The notes beneath the pieces are model-generated. The model worked only from the letters and a program-made list of their open reading frames with translations, was not told the origin of the DNA and did not search any database. Shown here piece by piece: positions 53,796 through 62,275 of a DNA stretch of 64,000 nt (position 1 is its first letter; each line of letters begins with the position of its first letter). Both the position numbers and the translations under genes were made by a program. The stretch spans positions 1,426,001 through 1,490,000 of the forward strand of contig NZ_AP024590.1 in NCBI RefSeq assembly GCF_018323985.1, read 5' to 3'. Source of the stretch: Enterobacter kobei (GTDB lineage: Bacteria; Pseudomonadota; Gammaproteobacteria; Enterobacterales; Enterobacteriaceae).

Positions 53796-54760
53796 TGCGT
53801 CAGGCGCAGGTTTACCGCTGGCAGCTGCCGATGGATGCGGGCGTCGTGCTGCGTGAACAGCGTCTGAAAACCCGCGACGGGCTGCTGGTGCAACTGTGTG
53901 ACGGCGAGCGGGAAGGGTGGGGCGACATCGCCCCCTTGCCGGGTTTTAGTCGTGAATCGCTGGCAGACGCAGAGCGCGCCACCCTTGACTGGGTAAACCA
54001 CTGGCTGGCGGGCGATGACCCCGCCTGGCCGTCAGTGCCTTCCGCCGCCTTTGGGCTGAGCTGCGCGCTGGCGGAGCTAAACGATGTCTTACCCACGACG
54101 GGTAACTACCGTGCCGCGCCCCTGTGTACCGGCGATCCTGACGAACTGATCGTCGCCCTTGCTGCCCTGCCGGGCGAAAAAGTGGCGAAGGTCAAAGTCG
54201 GCCTGTATGAAGCGGTACGTGATGGTATGGTGGTGAATCTGCTGCTGGAAGCGATCCCGGAACTGCGGCTGCGCCTTGACGCCAACCGCGCCTGGACGCC
54301 GCTTAAAGCCCGGCAGTTCGCCAAATACGTCAACCCGGCGCATCGCCACCGTATCGCTTTTCTCGAAGAGCCCTGCAAAACCCGCGATGACTCCCGCGCC
54401 TTTACCCGCGAAACCGGTATCGCCATTGCCTGGGACGAAAGCCTGCGCGACGACGATTTTACCTTTGTGGCAGAAGAGGGTGTGCGCGCGGTGGTGATCA
54501 AGCCCACGCTGACCGGCAGCCTTGAAAAAGTGCGCGAGCAGGTTGACGCGGCCCACGCCCTCGGTCTGACGGCGGTGATCAGCTCCTCTCTTGAATCCAG
54601 TCTCGGCCTGACGCAGCTGGCGCGCATCGCAGGCTGGCTGACGCCGGACACCACGCCAGGTCTGGATACGCTCAACCTGATGCAGGCGCAATTACTGCGC
54701 CGCTGGCCGGGCAGTACGCTGCCCTGTCTGCAAGTGGACGCCCTGGAGGCGCTGCTGTGA
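53795..54760 (+). CDS. menC: o-succinylbenzoate synthase MenC
   Basis: A 321-residue enolase-superfamily enzyme that dehydrates SHCHC to o-succinylbenzoate. The catalytic lysine pair is in KVAKVKVGLYE (second Lys around residue 133), the metal ligands are the Asp in RLDANRAW, the Glu in FLEEPCK and the Asp in AWDESLRDDDF, and the other acid/base lysine is in VVIKPTLTGS. The start overlaps the menB stop by one base and the stop overlaps the menE GTG start by four, so menB-C-E are tightly coupled. Confidence 0.96.
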   Translation: MRQAQVYRWQLPMDAGVVLREQRLKTRDGLLVQLCDGEREGWGDIAPLPGFSRESLADAERATLDWVNHWLAGDDPAWPSVPSAAFGLSCALAELNDVLPTTGNYRAAPLCTGDPDELIVALAALPGEKVAKVKVGLYEAVRDGMVVNLLLEAIPELRLRLDANRAWTPLKARQFAKYVNPAHRHRIAFLEEPCKTRDDSRAFTRETGIAIAWDESLRDDDFTFVAEEGVRAVVIKPTLTGSLEKVREQVDAAHALGLTAVISSSLESSLGLTQLARIAGWLTPDTTPGLDTLNLMQAQLLRRWPGSTLPCLQVDALEALL

Positions 54761-56121
54761 TCTTCCACGACTGGCCCTGGCGACACTGGCGCGATCAGCG
54801 CCCCACAGCACTGGCGATCCGCCCTGGCGATGAGACGCTGAGCTGGCAGACACTGTGCGAGCGGGTAGATGCGCTGGCGAGCGGCTTTGCCGCGCAGGGT
54901 GTGCAGTGCGGCGACGGCGTGATGCTGCGCGCCTGCAATCATCCCCTGACGCTGCTGTCATGGCTGGCGTTAATGCAGTGCGGTGCGCGCATTCTGCCGG
55001 TGAATCCACAGCTGCCGGACACGCTGCTCCGGCAGTTGTTGCCGTCAATGTCGCTGCGTCACGCGCTGGATCTGGTGGAGTATGGCGACTATGCGGGGCT
55101 TTCGCGTCTTGAACCTGGCGTTATCGACGGCCATCATGCGGTGCCGTGGGACGGGCAGCGGCTGGTCTCAATGACGCTGACTTCCGGCTCTACCGGCCTG
55201 CCGAAAGCGGCGGTGCATACCCCTGACGCTCATCTGGCGAGCGCCACGGGCGTGCTGTCGCTGATGCCTTTTACTGCGCAGGACGACTGGCTGCTTTCAC
55301 TCCCCCTGTACCATGTTTCCGGGCAGGGCATTTTATGGCGCTGGCTGCTGGCCGGGGCGCGCATCACCGTACGTGAGAAAATGCCGTTGCAGCAGGCGTT
55401 ACAGGGCTGTACGCATGCCTCACTGGTGCCGACGCAGCTCTGGCGATTACTCAACGACAACGACAACACCAGCGTGGCGCTGAAAGCCGTGCTGCTGGGC
55501 GGCGCGGCGATCCCGGTGGAACTGACTGAGCTTGCGCGTCAGCGTGGGATCCGCAGCTGGTGCGGCTATGGCTTAACGGAATTTGCCTCAACGGTGTGCG
55601 CCAAAGAAGCCGACGGACTGCCGGATGTCGGCAGTGCGCTACCGGGGCGCGAAGTAAAAATCGTTGATGGTGAAGTCTGGCTACGTGCGTCCAGCATGGC
55701 GGCGGGCTACTGGCGTGACGGCAGACTGGTGCCGCTGGCAAACGCCGACGGCTGGTTTGCCACCCGCGACCGTGGCGTGGTGCAGGGCGACCGTCTGACC
55801 ATTGCTGGCCGTATGGATAATCTGTTTTTCAGCGGCGGCGAAGGGATCCAGCCTGAAGAGGTCGAGCGCGTTATTGCGGCACACCCGCAGGTACGGCAGG
55901 TTTTTATCGTTCCCAAAGAAGACGCCGAATTTGGTCACCGCTCCGTGGCCGTGGTGGATCTGCAGGACGGCTACCCGTCGTCAGCGCTGGCCGAGTGGTG
56001 CCGCGATAAGCTGGCCCGTTTCCAGCAACCGATCCGCTGGCTGGCACTTCCCGAGCACCTGGCCCAGGGCGGCATCAAAATCTCCCGCCGCGCCTTACAA
56101 CACTGGGTGGCGACGTTGTAA
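54757..56121 (+). CDS. menE: o-succinylbenzoate-CoA ligase MenE
   Basis: A 454-residue acyl-AMP-forming ligase starting at GTG 54757 inside the menC stop. It activates o-succinylbenzoate with ATP and CoA before MenB acts. The adenylation motifs are present: TLTSGSTGLPKAAVH (about 143-157), GYGLTEFAST (about 270-279), DRGVVQGDRLTIAGRMDN (about 333-350) and the late lysine in QGGIKISRRAL. It is the last gene of the cluster. In E. coli pmrD and the arn operon lie downstream; here a convergent catalase follows across a REP. Confidence 0.96.
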   Translation: MIFHDWPWRHWRDQRPTALAIRPGDETLSWQTLCERVDALASGFAAQGVQCGDGVMLRACNHPLTLLSWLALMQCGARILPVNPQLPDTLLRQLLPSMSLRHALDLVEYGDYAGLSRLEPGVIDGHHAVPWDGQRLVSMTLTSGSTGLPKAAVHTPDAHLASATGVLSLMPFTAQDDWLLSLPLYHVSGQGILWRWLLAGARITVREKMPLQQALQGCTHASLVPTQLWRLLNDNDNTSVALKAVLLGGAAIPVELTELARQRGIRSWCGYGLTEFASTVCAKEADGLPDVGSALPGREVKIVDGEVWLRASSMAAGYWRDGRLVPLANADGWFATRDRGVVQGDRLTIAGRMDNLFFSGGEGIQPEEVERVIAAHPQVRQVFIVPKEDAEFGHRSVAVVDLQDGYPSSALAEWCRDKLARFQQPIRWLALPEHLAQGGIKISRRALQHWVATL

Positions 56122-56136
56122 AGTCGATGTCGGAGT

Positions 56137-56166
56137 GTAGGCCCGGCAAGCCTGTGCCGCCGGGCA
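56137..56166. repeat. REP element between menE and katA
   Basis: A single REP palindrome, GTAGGCCCGGCAAGCCTGTG.. ending CCGGGCA, in the 55-bp gap between convergent stops. Confidence 0.8.
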
Positions 56167-56176
56167 ATGGGCAGGG

Positions 56177-57625
56177 TTAACGGGCGGCGTTTATGGCGCT
56201 CAGCGCGGCGGCGACACCGGCACCATACGCCGGATCCACTTCGCTGAATAAACCAATCTGACGCTGCTGGATAAACTCAGGCACATCTTTCATATCATCC
56301 GCGATACGGGCGAACATGCGCTGGCGTTCTTCTTCACCGATCAGGGCGAACAGTTTGCGGGGCTGGCTGAAATAGTCCGTATCTTCCCGGTGATTCCAGT
56401 GATCGGCTGCACCTTCCACCGACAGCGGCGGTTCGCTGAAGTCCGGCTGCTCCTGAAACACACCAAAGCTGTTTGGCTCGTAGGTCGGGCCGTTGCCGCT
56501 GTTGCCGTCCACGCGCATCGCGCCATCGCGGTGATAATTATGGAACGGGCAGCGCGGCTGATTCACCGGGATCTGGTGATGGTTGACTCCCAGACGATAA
56601 CGGTGCGCGTCGCCGTAGGAGAAAAGACGGCCCTGCAACATACGATCCGGGGAGAAACCAATGCCAGGCACCACGTTCGCCGGGGACATCGCCACCTGCT
56701 CAACTTCCGCAAAGTAGTTATCCGGATTGCGGTTCAGCTCCAGCACGCCCACTTCGATCAGCGGATAATCGCCGTGCGGCCACACTTTCGTCAGATCGAA
56801 CGGGTTATACGGCACCTGTGACGCTTCGGCTTCCGGCATGATCTGCACATAAAACGTCCAGCGCGGGAAATCCCCGGTTTCGATGGCGTTGAACAGGTCG
56901 CGCTGCGAACTTTCACGATCTTCCGCCACCAGACGTTTCGCTTCATCGTCCATCAGGTTATCAATACCCTGTAAGGTTTTAAGATGGAATTTCACCCAGA
57001 AGCGTTCGTTATTGTGATTAATAAAGCTGAAGGTGTGGCTGCCGAAACCGTGCATATTGCGGTACGAGCGGGGCAGGCCGCGATCGCTGAAATCAATGGT
57101 TAACTGATGCAGCGATTCCGGCAAATGGGAGAAGAAATCCCATTTATAGGTCGGGTTGCGCAGGTTGGTACGCGGATCGCGTTTCACCACGTGGTTAAGA
57201 TCCGGGAATTTCAGCGGATCGCGCAGGTAAAACACGGGCGTGTTGTTTCCCACTAGATCCCAGTTGCCTTCTTCGGTATAAAACTTGATGGAGAAACCGC
57301 GAATATCACGTTCGGCATCGGCGGCACCGCGCTCACCGGCAACGGTGGAGAAGCGCAGGAAAAGATCGGTTTTTTTACCCGGTTCAGAAAACATTTTTGC
57401 CCGGGTGTAGCGGGAAATATCCTGGGTGACGGTAAACGTCCCGTAAGCGGCTGAGCCTTTGGCATGCATGCGGCGTTCCGGGATCACTTCGCGGTCAAAA
57501 TGCGCCAGCTTTTCCAGAAACCATACATCCTGCAACAGCATCGGGCCGCGCGGTCCGGCGGTCATCACGTTGTTATTATGGGCGACCGGTGCGCCGGCAG
57601 CGGTAGTTAATCCTTTTTTACTCAT
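56177..57625 (-). CDS. katA: Monofunctional heme catalase, small-subunit (clade 3) type
   Basis: A 482-residue catalase, the size of clade 3 small-subunit enzymes such as Proteus KatA and unlike E. coli HPII (753 residues, KatE) or the peroxidase KatG. The distal His is in RRMHAKGSAAYG (about 52-63), the distal Asn in DLVGNNTPVFYLRDP (about 124-138), and the proximal heme-ligand Tyr in RLFSYGDAHRYRLG (about 331-344). ATG 57625 is chosen because AGGAGA lies 7 bases upstream; the frame is open 20 codons further. It destroys hydrogen peroxide in the cytoplasm. It occupies the menE-yfaZ junction where E. coli has pmrD-arn-ais. Confidence 0.95.
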   Translation of the reverse strand: MSKKGLTTAAGAPVAHNNNVMTAGPRGPMLLQDVWFLEKLAHFDREVIPERRMHAKGSAAYGTFTVTQDISRYTRAKMFSEPGKKTDLFLRFSTVAGERGAADAERDIRGFSIKFYTEEGNWDLVGNNTPVFYLRDPLKFPDLNHVVKRDPRTNLRNPTYKWDFFSHLPESLHQLTIDFSDRGLPRSYRNMHGFGSHTFSFINHNNERFWVKFHLKTLQGIDNLMDDEAKRLVAEDRESSQRDLFNAIETGDFPRWTFYVQIMPEAEASQVPYNPFDLTKVWPHGDYPLIEVGVLELNRNPDNYFAEVEQVAMSPANVVPGIGFSPDRMLQGRLFSYGDAHRYRLGVNHHQIPVNQPRCPFHNYHRDGAMRVDGNSGNGPTYEPNSFGVFQEQPDFSEPPLSVEGAADHWNHREDTDYFSQPRKLFALIGEEERQRMFARIADDMKDVPEFIQQRQIGLFSEVDPAYGAGVAAALSAINAAR

Positions 57626-57875
57626 TTTCTTTCTCCTGGTAACAATCAAAAAACGCCTGTGTTTCTGTCTGATGTCAGAAATCAATGTAGGTATTGTTTG
57701 TACCGGGAGTCTTGATCTCAGGCAATCTGGCTCTGTCTATCAGAGAGATATCCAAAAGCATTGAGGTGAAAACGACGCGGTAAAACCATTTTTGGTGCAG
57801 AGTGTGAGGGCAAAGCCCTGTACACTACCGGCGCTTTTCAGAACGTCTGACGATAACTTGCACGGATAGTGAACA

Positions 57876-58418
57876 ATGAAAAAAACGACATTAATTGCCC
57901 TGACCAGCCTGCTGTTTGTCTCTGCGGGCGCGAATGCCCTGAGCATCAGCGGTCAGGCCGGTGAGGATTACACCAATATTGGCGTGGGAATGGGCACCGA
58001 AACCAGCGGCCTGGCGCTGAGCGGCAACTGGGCGCACAACGACGATCACGGCGATATTGCCGGTCTTGGCCTCGGGCTGAATGTGCCCCTCGGTCCGTTT
58101 ATGGCCACCGTCGGTGGTAAAGGCGTCTACCTGAATCCGAACGAAGGTGACGAAGGCTACGCCGCCGCGGTGGGTGGTGGTTTACAGCTGCCGATTGGCG
58201 AGAGCATCAAGCTGTTCGGTGAATATTATTACTCCCCTGATTCTCTCTCCAGCGGCGTGAAAGACTTCTCCGAAGCCAATGCCGGTGCGCGTATTTCGGT
58301 CCTGCGTCCGCTGAGCGTGGAAGTGGGTTACCGCTATATCGATCTGAGCGGCAAAGACGGTAACAGCGACAGCAAATTGGCCGATGGCCCGTATGTTGGC
58401 GTGAGCGCCAGCTTCTGA
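57876..58418 (+). CDS. yfaZ: YfaZ family outer-membrane protein
   Basis: A 180-residue exported protein. A Sec signal peptide of about 21 residues ends in GANA, followed by alternating hydrophobic/polar strands rich in Gly and Tyr (GLGLGLNVPLGPFMATVGGK, FGEYYYSPDSL, VEVGYRYIDLSG) and a C-terminal Phe (VSASF), the pattern of a small outer-membrane beta-barrel. The function of YfaZ is unknown. It has its own promoter region, with a TACACT -10 candidate near 57822. yfaY follows 92 bp downstream. Confidence 0.92.
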   Translation: MKKTTLIALTSLLFVSAGANALSISGQAGEDYTNIGVGMGTETSGLALSGNWAHNDDHGDIAGLGLGLNVPLGPFMATVGGKGVYLNPNEGDEGYAAAVGGGLQLPIGESIKLFGEYYYSPDSLSSGVKDFSEANAGARISVLRPLSVEVGYRYIDLSGKDGNSDSKLADGPYVGVSASF

Positions 58419-58510
58419 TTGTCCGGCGCGGCCCCCCGCCGCGCCAGTTTCCCTCCTGCATTCCCCCGCCATGCGTTATAGTGTTTTGACCGCTAATGCT
58501 GGAGAAAATG

Positions 58511-59713
58511 ATGTTAAACGTGGAGATGCTGTCAACCGGCGATGAAGTGTTGCACGGGCAAATCGTGGACACGAACGCCGCGTGGCTGGCTGATGTTTTC
58601 TTTAATCAGGGATTACCTTTAACGCGTCGCCACACCGTGGGCGATGATCTCGACAGCCTCGTCGCCATTCTGCGCGAGCGCAGCGAACACGCCGATGTGC
58701 TGATTGTGAACGGTGGTCTGGGGCCGACCAGTGACGATCTGAGCGCGCTGGCGGCTGCCACGGCAGCGGGTGAAGGGCTGGTGCTGCATGACGCATGGCT
58801 TGCGCACATGGAGCGCTTTTTCTCTGAACGTGGCCGGGTGATGGCACCGAGCAACCGCAAACAGGCGGAGATCCCCGCCAGCGCTGAGATGGTTGATAAT
58901 CCGGTTGGCACCGCCTGTGGTTTTGCCATGCAGCTTAACCGCTGCCTGATGTTCTTCACGCCGGGCGTGCCGTCTGAATTCAAAGTGATGGTTGAGCGTG
59001 AAATTCTGCCGCGCCTGCGCGAGCGTTTTACGCTGCCCTCGCCGCCGCTGTGCCTGCGTCTCACCACCTTTGGCCGTTCCGAAAGCGATCTTGCCCAGAG
59101 TCTTGAACAGTTACCCTTGCCGGACGGCGTGGTGATGGGTTATCGCTCCTCGATGCCAATCATTGAACTCAAGCTCACCGGCCCGGCAGACGCGCGCGAG
59201 CAGATGGAAGCATTGTGGCCCGAGGTGCAGCGCGTGGCGGGTGAAAGCCTGATTTTTGAAGGGACCGAAGGGTTACCGGCGCTGCTCGCCCGTCAACTGC
59301 GTGAGCGACAGCTCAGCCTGACGCTGAGCGAGCAGTTCACCAGCGGGCTGGTGGCGTTGCAGCTTTCCCGCGCCGGGGCACCGTTACTGGCGAGCGAAGT
59401 GTTGCCGTCGCAGGCAGATAACCTTGAGCAGTCGGCACGCTGGGCCGCGGCGCTGCGCGATCGTCATCTGGCCGGGCTGGCGTTAGTCGTCGGTGGGATG
59501 GACGATGAGCACCTGAATTTCGCGCTGGCGACGCCGGACGGGATCCATGCGCTGCGGGTACAGTTCAGCACCAGTCGCCACAGCCTGACGGTTCGCCAGG
59601 AGGTGTGCGCGATGATGGCGCTGAATATGCTGCGCCGTTGGTTGTTGGGTAAAGATGTCGCCAGCGATCACGGCTGGATCAACGTTGTCGATACGTTGGT
59701 TACGGCGGGGTAG
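58511..59713 (+). CDS. yfaY: CinA-family protein YfaY
   Basis: A 400-residue protein with the molybdopterin-binding (MoeA/MogA-like) COG1058 domain: STGDEVLHGQIVDTNAAWLA near the N-terminus and NGGLGPTSDDLSALAA at about 65-80. The C-terminal part (from about 245) resembles the CinA nicotinamide-nucleotide amidase fold, but the family is regarded as having lost or altered that activity. The start is one of three close ATGs (58496, 58508, 58511); 58511 has GGAG 7 bases upstream and gives MLNVEMLSTGDEVL as in E. coli. The physiological role is unclear. Confidence 0.93.
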   Translation: MLNVEMLSTGDEVLHGQIVDTNAAWLADVFFNQGLPLTRRHTVGDDLDSLVAILRERSEHADVLIVNGGLGPTSDDLSALAAATAAGEGLVLHDAWLAHMERFFSERGRVMAPSNRKQAEIPASAEMVDNPVGTACGFAMQLNRCLMFFTPGVPSEFKVMVEREILPRLRERFTLPSPPLCLRLTTFGRSESDLAQSLEQLPLPDGVVMGYRSSMPIIELKLTGPADAREQMEALWPEVQRVAGESLIFEGTEGLPALLARQLRERQLSLTLSEQFTSGLVALQLSRAGAPLLASEVLPSQADNLEQSARWAAALRDRHLAGLALVVGGMDDEHLNFALATPDGIHALRVQFSTSRHSLTVRQEVCAMMALNMLRRWLLGKDVASDHGWINVVDTLVTAG

Positions 59714-59725
59714 CGGTAGCAGGAC

Positions 59726-59823
59726 GCCGGGTGTGGCGGCTGCGCCTTACCCGGCCTGGAAAACCCCGACATCGCACTATCCCGGCATCATTGTAGGCCC
59801 GGCAAGCGCATCGCCGCCGGGCA
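59726..59823. repeat. BIME between yfaY and glpC
   Basis: REP palindromes GCCGGGTGTGGCGGCTGCGC.. at 59726 and GTAGGCCCGGCAAGCGCATC.. at 59793 flank a short spacer, filling the gap between convergent stops. Confidence 0.83.
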
Positions 59824-59831
59824 AAATGACC

Positions 59832-61022
59832 TTACCCCAGCGCCCGCGCCAGTAACGTCACCGGATGCTCGCAGCGCAGACGGGTCGACATCTCAATCTG
59901 CCATTTACAGGTTTCACAGTCCGAGATCACCAGATCCGCGCCGCTCTCCTCAATCTGCCGGAACAGCGGGGCACCAATCGCCTGTGACGTCGGATAGTTT
60001 TCCGTTTTAAATCCGTAGGTGCCGGCAATCCCACAGCACTGTGGATCCAGTACCGTCAGTTCCAGTTCAGGAATGGTGCGCAGCAGCTCAAGGGTGTAAT
60101 GCGTCCAGCCCATTTTTTCCATATGGCAGGGCGTGTGATACACCACTTTCAGCGGCAGCGGGCGCAACGGCAGGGTGCGGCCTTCCTCCAGTTTGCGCCA
60201 CAGCCAGCGCGTTGCCAGATCGATATGCGGGCGTAGCGCGCTGTTGTCAACATCCAGCAGATGCGGATATTCATCGCGCAGGGTAAAGGTACAGGTGGAT
60301 GACGTGGCGATCACCGGCAAGCCGTTTACGCCGATGGCGCGCTGCAAGGACGCGATATTGGCGTTAGCCTGTTTTTTCGCTTTCTCAGTAAACCCGTTGG
60401 CGATCAGCGGCACGCCGCAGCATTTTTCGCCTTCCAGTAGCTGCACGCCGATCTGCATCGCGTTCAGCACCCGCAGCAGATCTTTCCCCAGTTGCGGATG
60501 GTTGTAGTTGACAAAACAGCCGTGGAAAAAGGCCACCTGGTCGTCAAATTCAGCCTGCGCGGCCGCCTGCTTGCGATACCACTGGCGAAAGGTGCCGCGA
60601 GAGTATTTCGGCAGGGTACGGCGGTGATCGATTTTCAGCGCTTTATCCAGCAACAGCCGCACCGGTTTCAGGCCGGTGGCGGCATTCACCAACGGTGCGA
60701 CTGGCGTGGAAAGCGTACCCATCAGGTCGGTATGGCTGAGGATCGCATTGCGCAATGAGGGTTTGCGCGGCGCGAACTGGTTGCGGGCGCGCTGGATGAT
60801 ATCGCCGATCTTCACGCCGGACGGACAGGCGGTTTCGCAGCGTTTGCAGTTAGTGCAGTACTTCAGCGCCTCGTCGTAAAGCGTACCGTCTTTCAGGCGC
60901 AGGCGTTCGCCATCCGGCCCGGCCTGTTTCGGGCCAGGATAGTCGACATTGACGCGGCTTACCGGACAGGCGGTGGTGCAGACGGTGCATTTGATACAGC
61001 TGTCAAACTGGGTGGTGGTCAT
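59832..61022 (-). CDS. glpC: Anaerobic glycerol-3-phosphate dehydrogenase subunit C
   Basis: A 396-residue iron-sulfur subunit, the E. coli length. Two [4Fe-4S] ferredoxin motifs lie near the N-terminus: CIKCTVCTTACP (Cys9, 12, 15, 19) and CTNCKRCETACP (about 55-66). Two CCG domains follow, with CCGVPL and CCGIAG. It anchors the GlpAB dimer to the membrane and passes electrons to menaquinone, made by the men cluster in this window. ATG 61022 overlaps the glpB stop by 4 bp; earlier in-frame starts would lie inside glpB. Confidence 0.97.
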   Translation of the reverse strand: MTTTQFDSCIKCTVCTTACPVSRVNVDYPGPKQAGPDGERLRLKDGTLYDEALKYCTNCKRCETACPSGVKIGDIIQRARNQFAPRKPSLRNAILSHTDLMGTLSTPVAPLVNAATGLKPVRLLLDKALKIDHRRTLPKYSRGTFRQWYRKQAAAQAEFDDQVAFFHGCFVNYNHPQLGKDLLRVLNAMQIGVQLLEGEKCCGVPLIANGFTEKAKKQANANIASLQRAIGVNGLPVIATSSTCTFTLRDEYPHLLDVDNSALRPHIDLATRWLWRKLEEGRTLPLRPLPLKVVYHTPCHMEKMGWTHYTLELLRTIPELELTVLDPQCCGIAGTYGFKTENYPTSQAIGAPLFRQIEESGADLVISDCETCKWQIEMSTRLRCEHPVTLLARALG

Positions 61023-62275
61023 TGTGAGCCTCCCGACGCGCAGATCTGCTGCGCGGCATGTAACGCGGTGACGGCGCAAACGCCGCCGCCACAGCCCTGG
61101 GCAATGGGGTCATAGCCGCCGAGCACCGAACCGATCACGTATAAATTTTGCAGGATCTCTTCCTGGCATTGCCCGCGCAGCGTGGCATCGGTGCGCACGC
61201 CAAACTGCTGCCACGGCTGGGCATCAAACACGTTATCGCGATACCAACTGGCGCGATCGGGGTGTTGCAGCACGTCGAGATCAAACACGGTTTCCCGCAC
61301 GCCTTCGCGCCCGGCCACCAGCCCGTTACTGAAAAAACTGCCGCTGGCGAGCACCACGTTCCCGGCGCGCAGCGGAATGTCTTCGTGCTTGCGTGTCCAT
61401 AGCTGGCTGACCACGCCGTTATCCACGGTGGCGCGCAGCACTTCATCCCCCGGCATCCAGGTACCGCCGCTGCGGATAAACTGCTGCTGAAGGCGGTTCT
61501 GCATCCGCATGCCCGGCACCGACGGGGGCAGGGTGGGCAGCAGGTACAGAGGGCAGGCTAGTTCAGCGCTGAGCCGCGTGTACACCGCATCATCCGTCAG
61601 GCCGAAACAGGCCGGAAACCAGAGGGCGTCGTGGGCCTGACTGAGCGGGCGCAGGGCGGCGCAAAGCGCTGCGAAATGGGTATCCTGATCCAGCTGGCGG
61701 GCAATAGTGACGGCGCGGAACTCGCTGGGGTTATCCCGCAGCTTATCGAGCGCCGGCAGATCGATTTCTGTTGCCGTGACGCGTAAGCCCTGTTTGCGCA
61801 GCGTCGCTGCCGCCAGATGCGGCTGGAAATCGGCAAAGCCGTTGATGCCGACCACACAAATAGACTCCCCTATGCGTGGTGACACCGGTACTTCCGGCGG
61901 GCTGAGCCATGCCAGGCGCTGCATGCCGAGCGGCGTGACGCGCCGATGGGGGGCGCTGGCATCCCCCTGAAATTTCAGCCCGCACGCGGCCAGTAAGGTT
62001 TGCGCCTCGCAGGCGTACTGATACACGCGCCCGGCACCGATCAGGCTGTAGGGATGTTCCGGGGCGAGGGTCTCAAGCGCTGACAGCCCGGCGGCGGTAT
62101 CCTCGACCGCGGTGCCGTCCGGCAGGCGTGAGAGCAGATCCAGCGAGCCGGAGGAAAAATTCAGCGCGCTCTGCCCGCGACTGACAATCGCGCAGCGCTG
62201 CCCGCGCTGGCTCAGCGTGATACCGCACAGCAGACCCGCGAGGCCGCCGCCGACGATCACAGTATCAAAGTTCAT
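61019..62275 (-). CDS. glpB: Anaerobic glycerol-3-phosphate dehydrogenase subunit B
   Basis: A 419-residue flavoprotein subunit, the E. coli length. The N-terminal dinucleotide motif is VIVGGGLAGLLCG (about 6-18), and the C-terminal FAD-contact block is IGSVLGGYDPIAQGCGGGVCAV. ATG 62275 is supported by AAGGAGA upstream and gives MNFDTVIVGGG; the frame is open further but would run deep into glpA. It forms a complex with GlpA and GlpC. The middle part (about 120-320) is less similar to E. coli than GlpA or GlpC. Confidence 0.97.
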   Translation of the reverse strand: MNFDTVIVGGGLAGLLCGITLSQRGQRCAIVSRGQSALNFSSGSLDLLSRLPDGTAVEDTAAGLSALETLAPEHPYSLIGAGRVYQYACEAQTLLAACGLKFQGDASAPHRRVTPLGMQRLAWLSPPEVPVSPRIGESICVVGINGFADFQPHLAAATLRKQGLRVTATEIDLPALDKLRDNPSEFRAVTIARQLDQDTHFAALCAALRPLSQAHDALWFPACFGLTDDAVYTRLSAELACPLYLLPTLPPSVPGMRMQNRLQQQFIRSGGTWMPGDEVLRATVDNGVVSQLWTRKHEDIPLRAGNVVLASGSFFSNGLVAGREGVRETVFDLDVLQHPDRASWYRDNVFDAQPWQQFGVRTDATLRGQCQEEILQNLYVIGSVLGGYDPIAQGCGGGVCAVTALHAAQQICASGGSQ

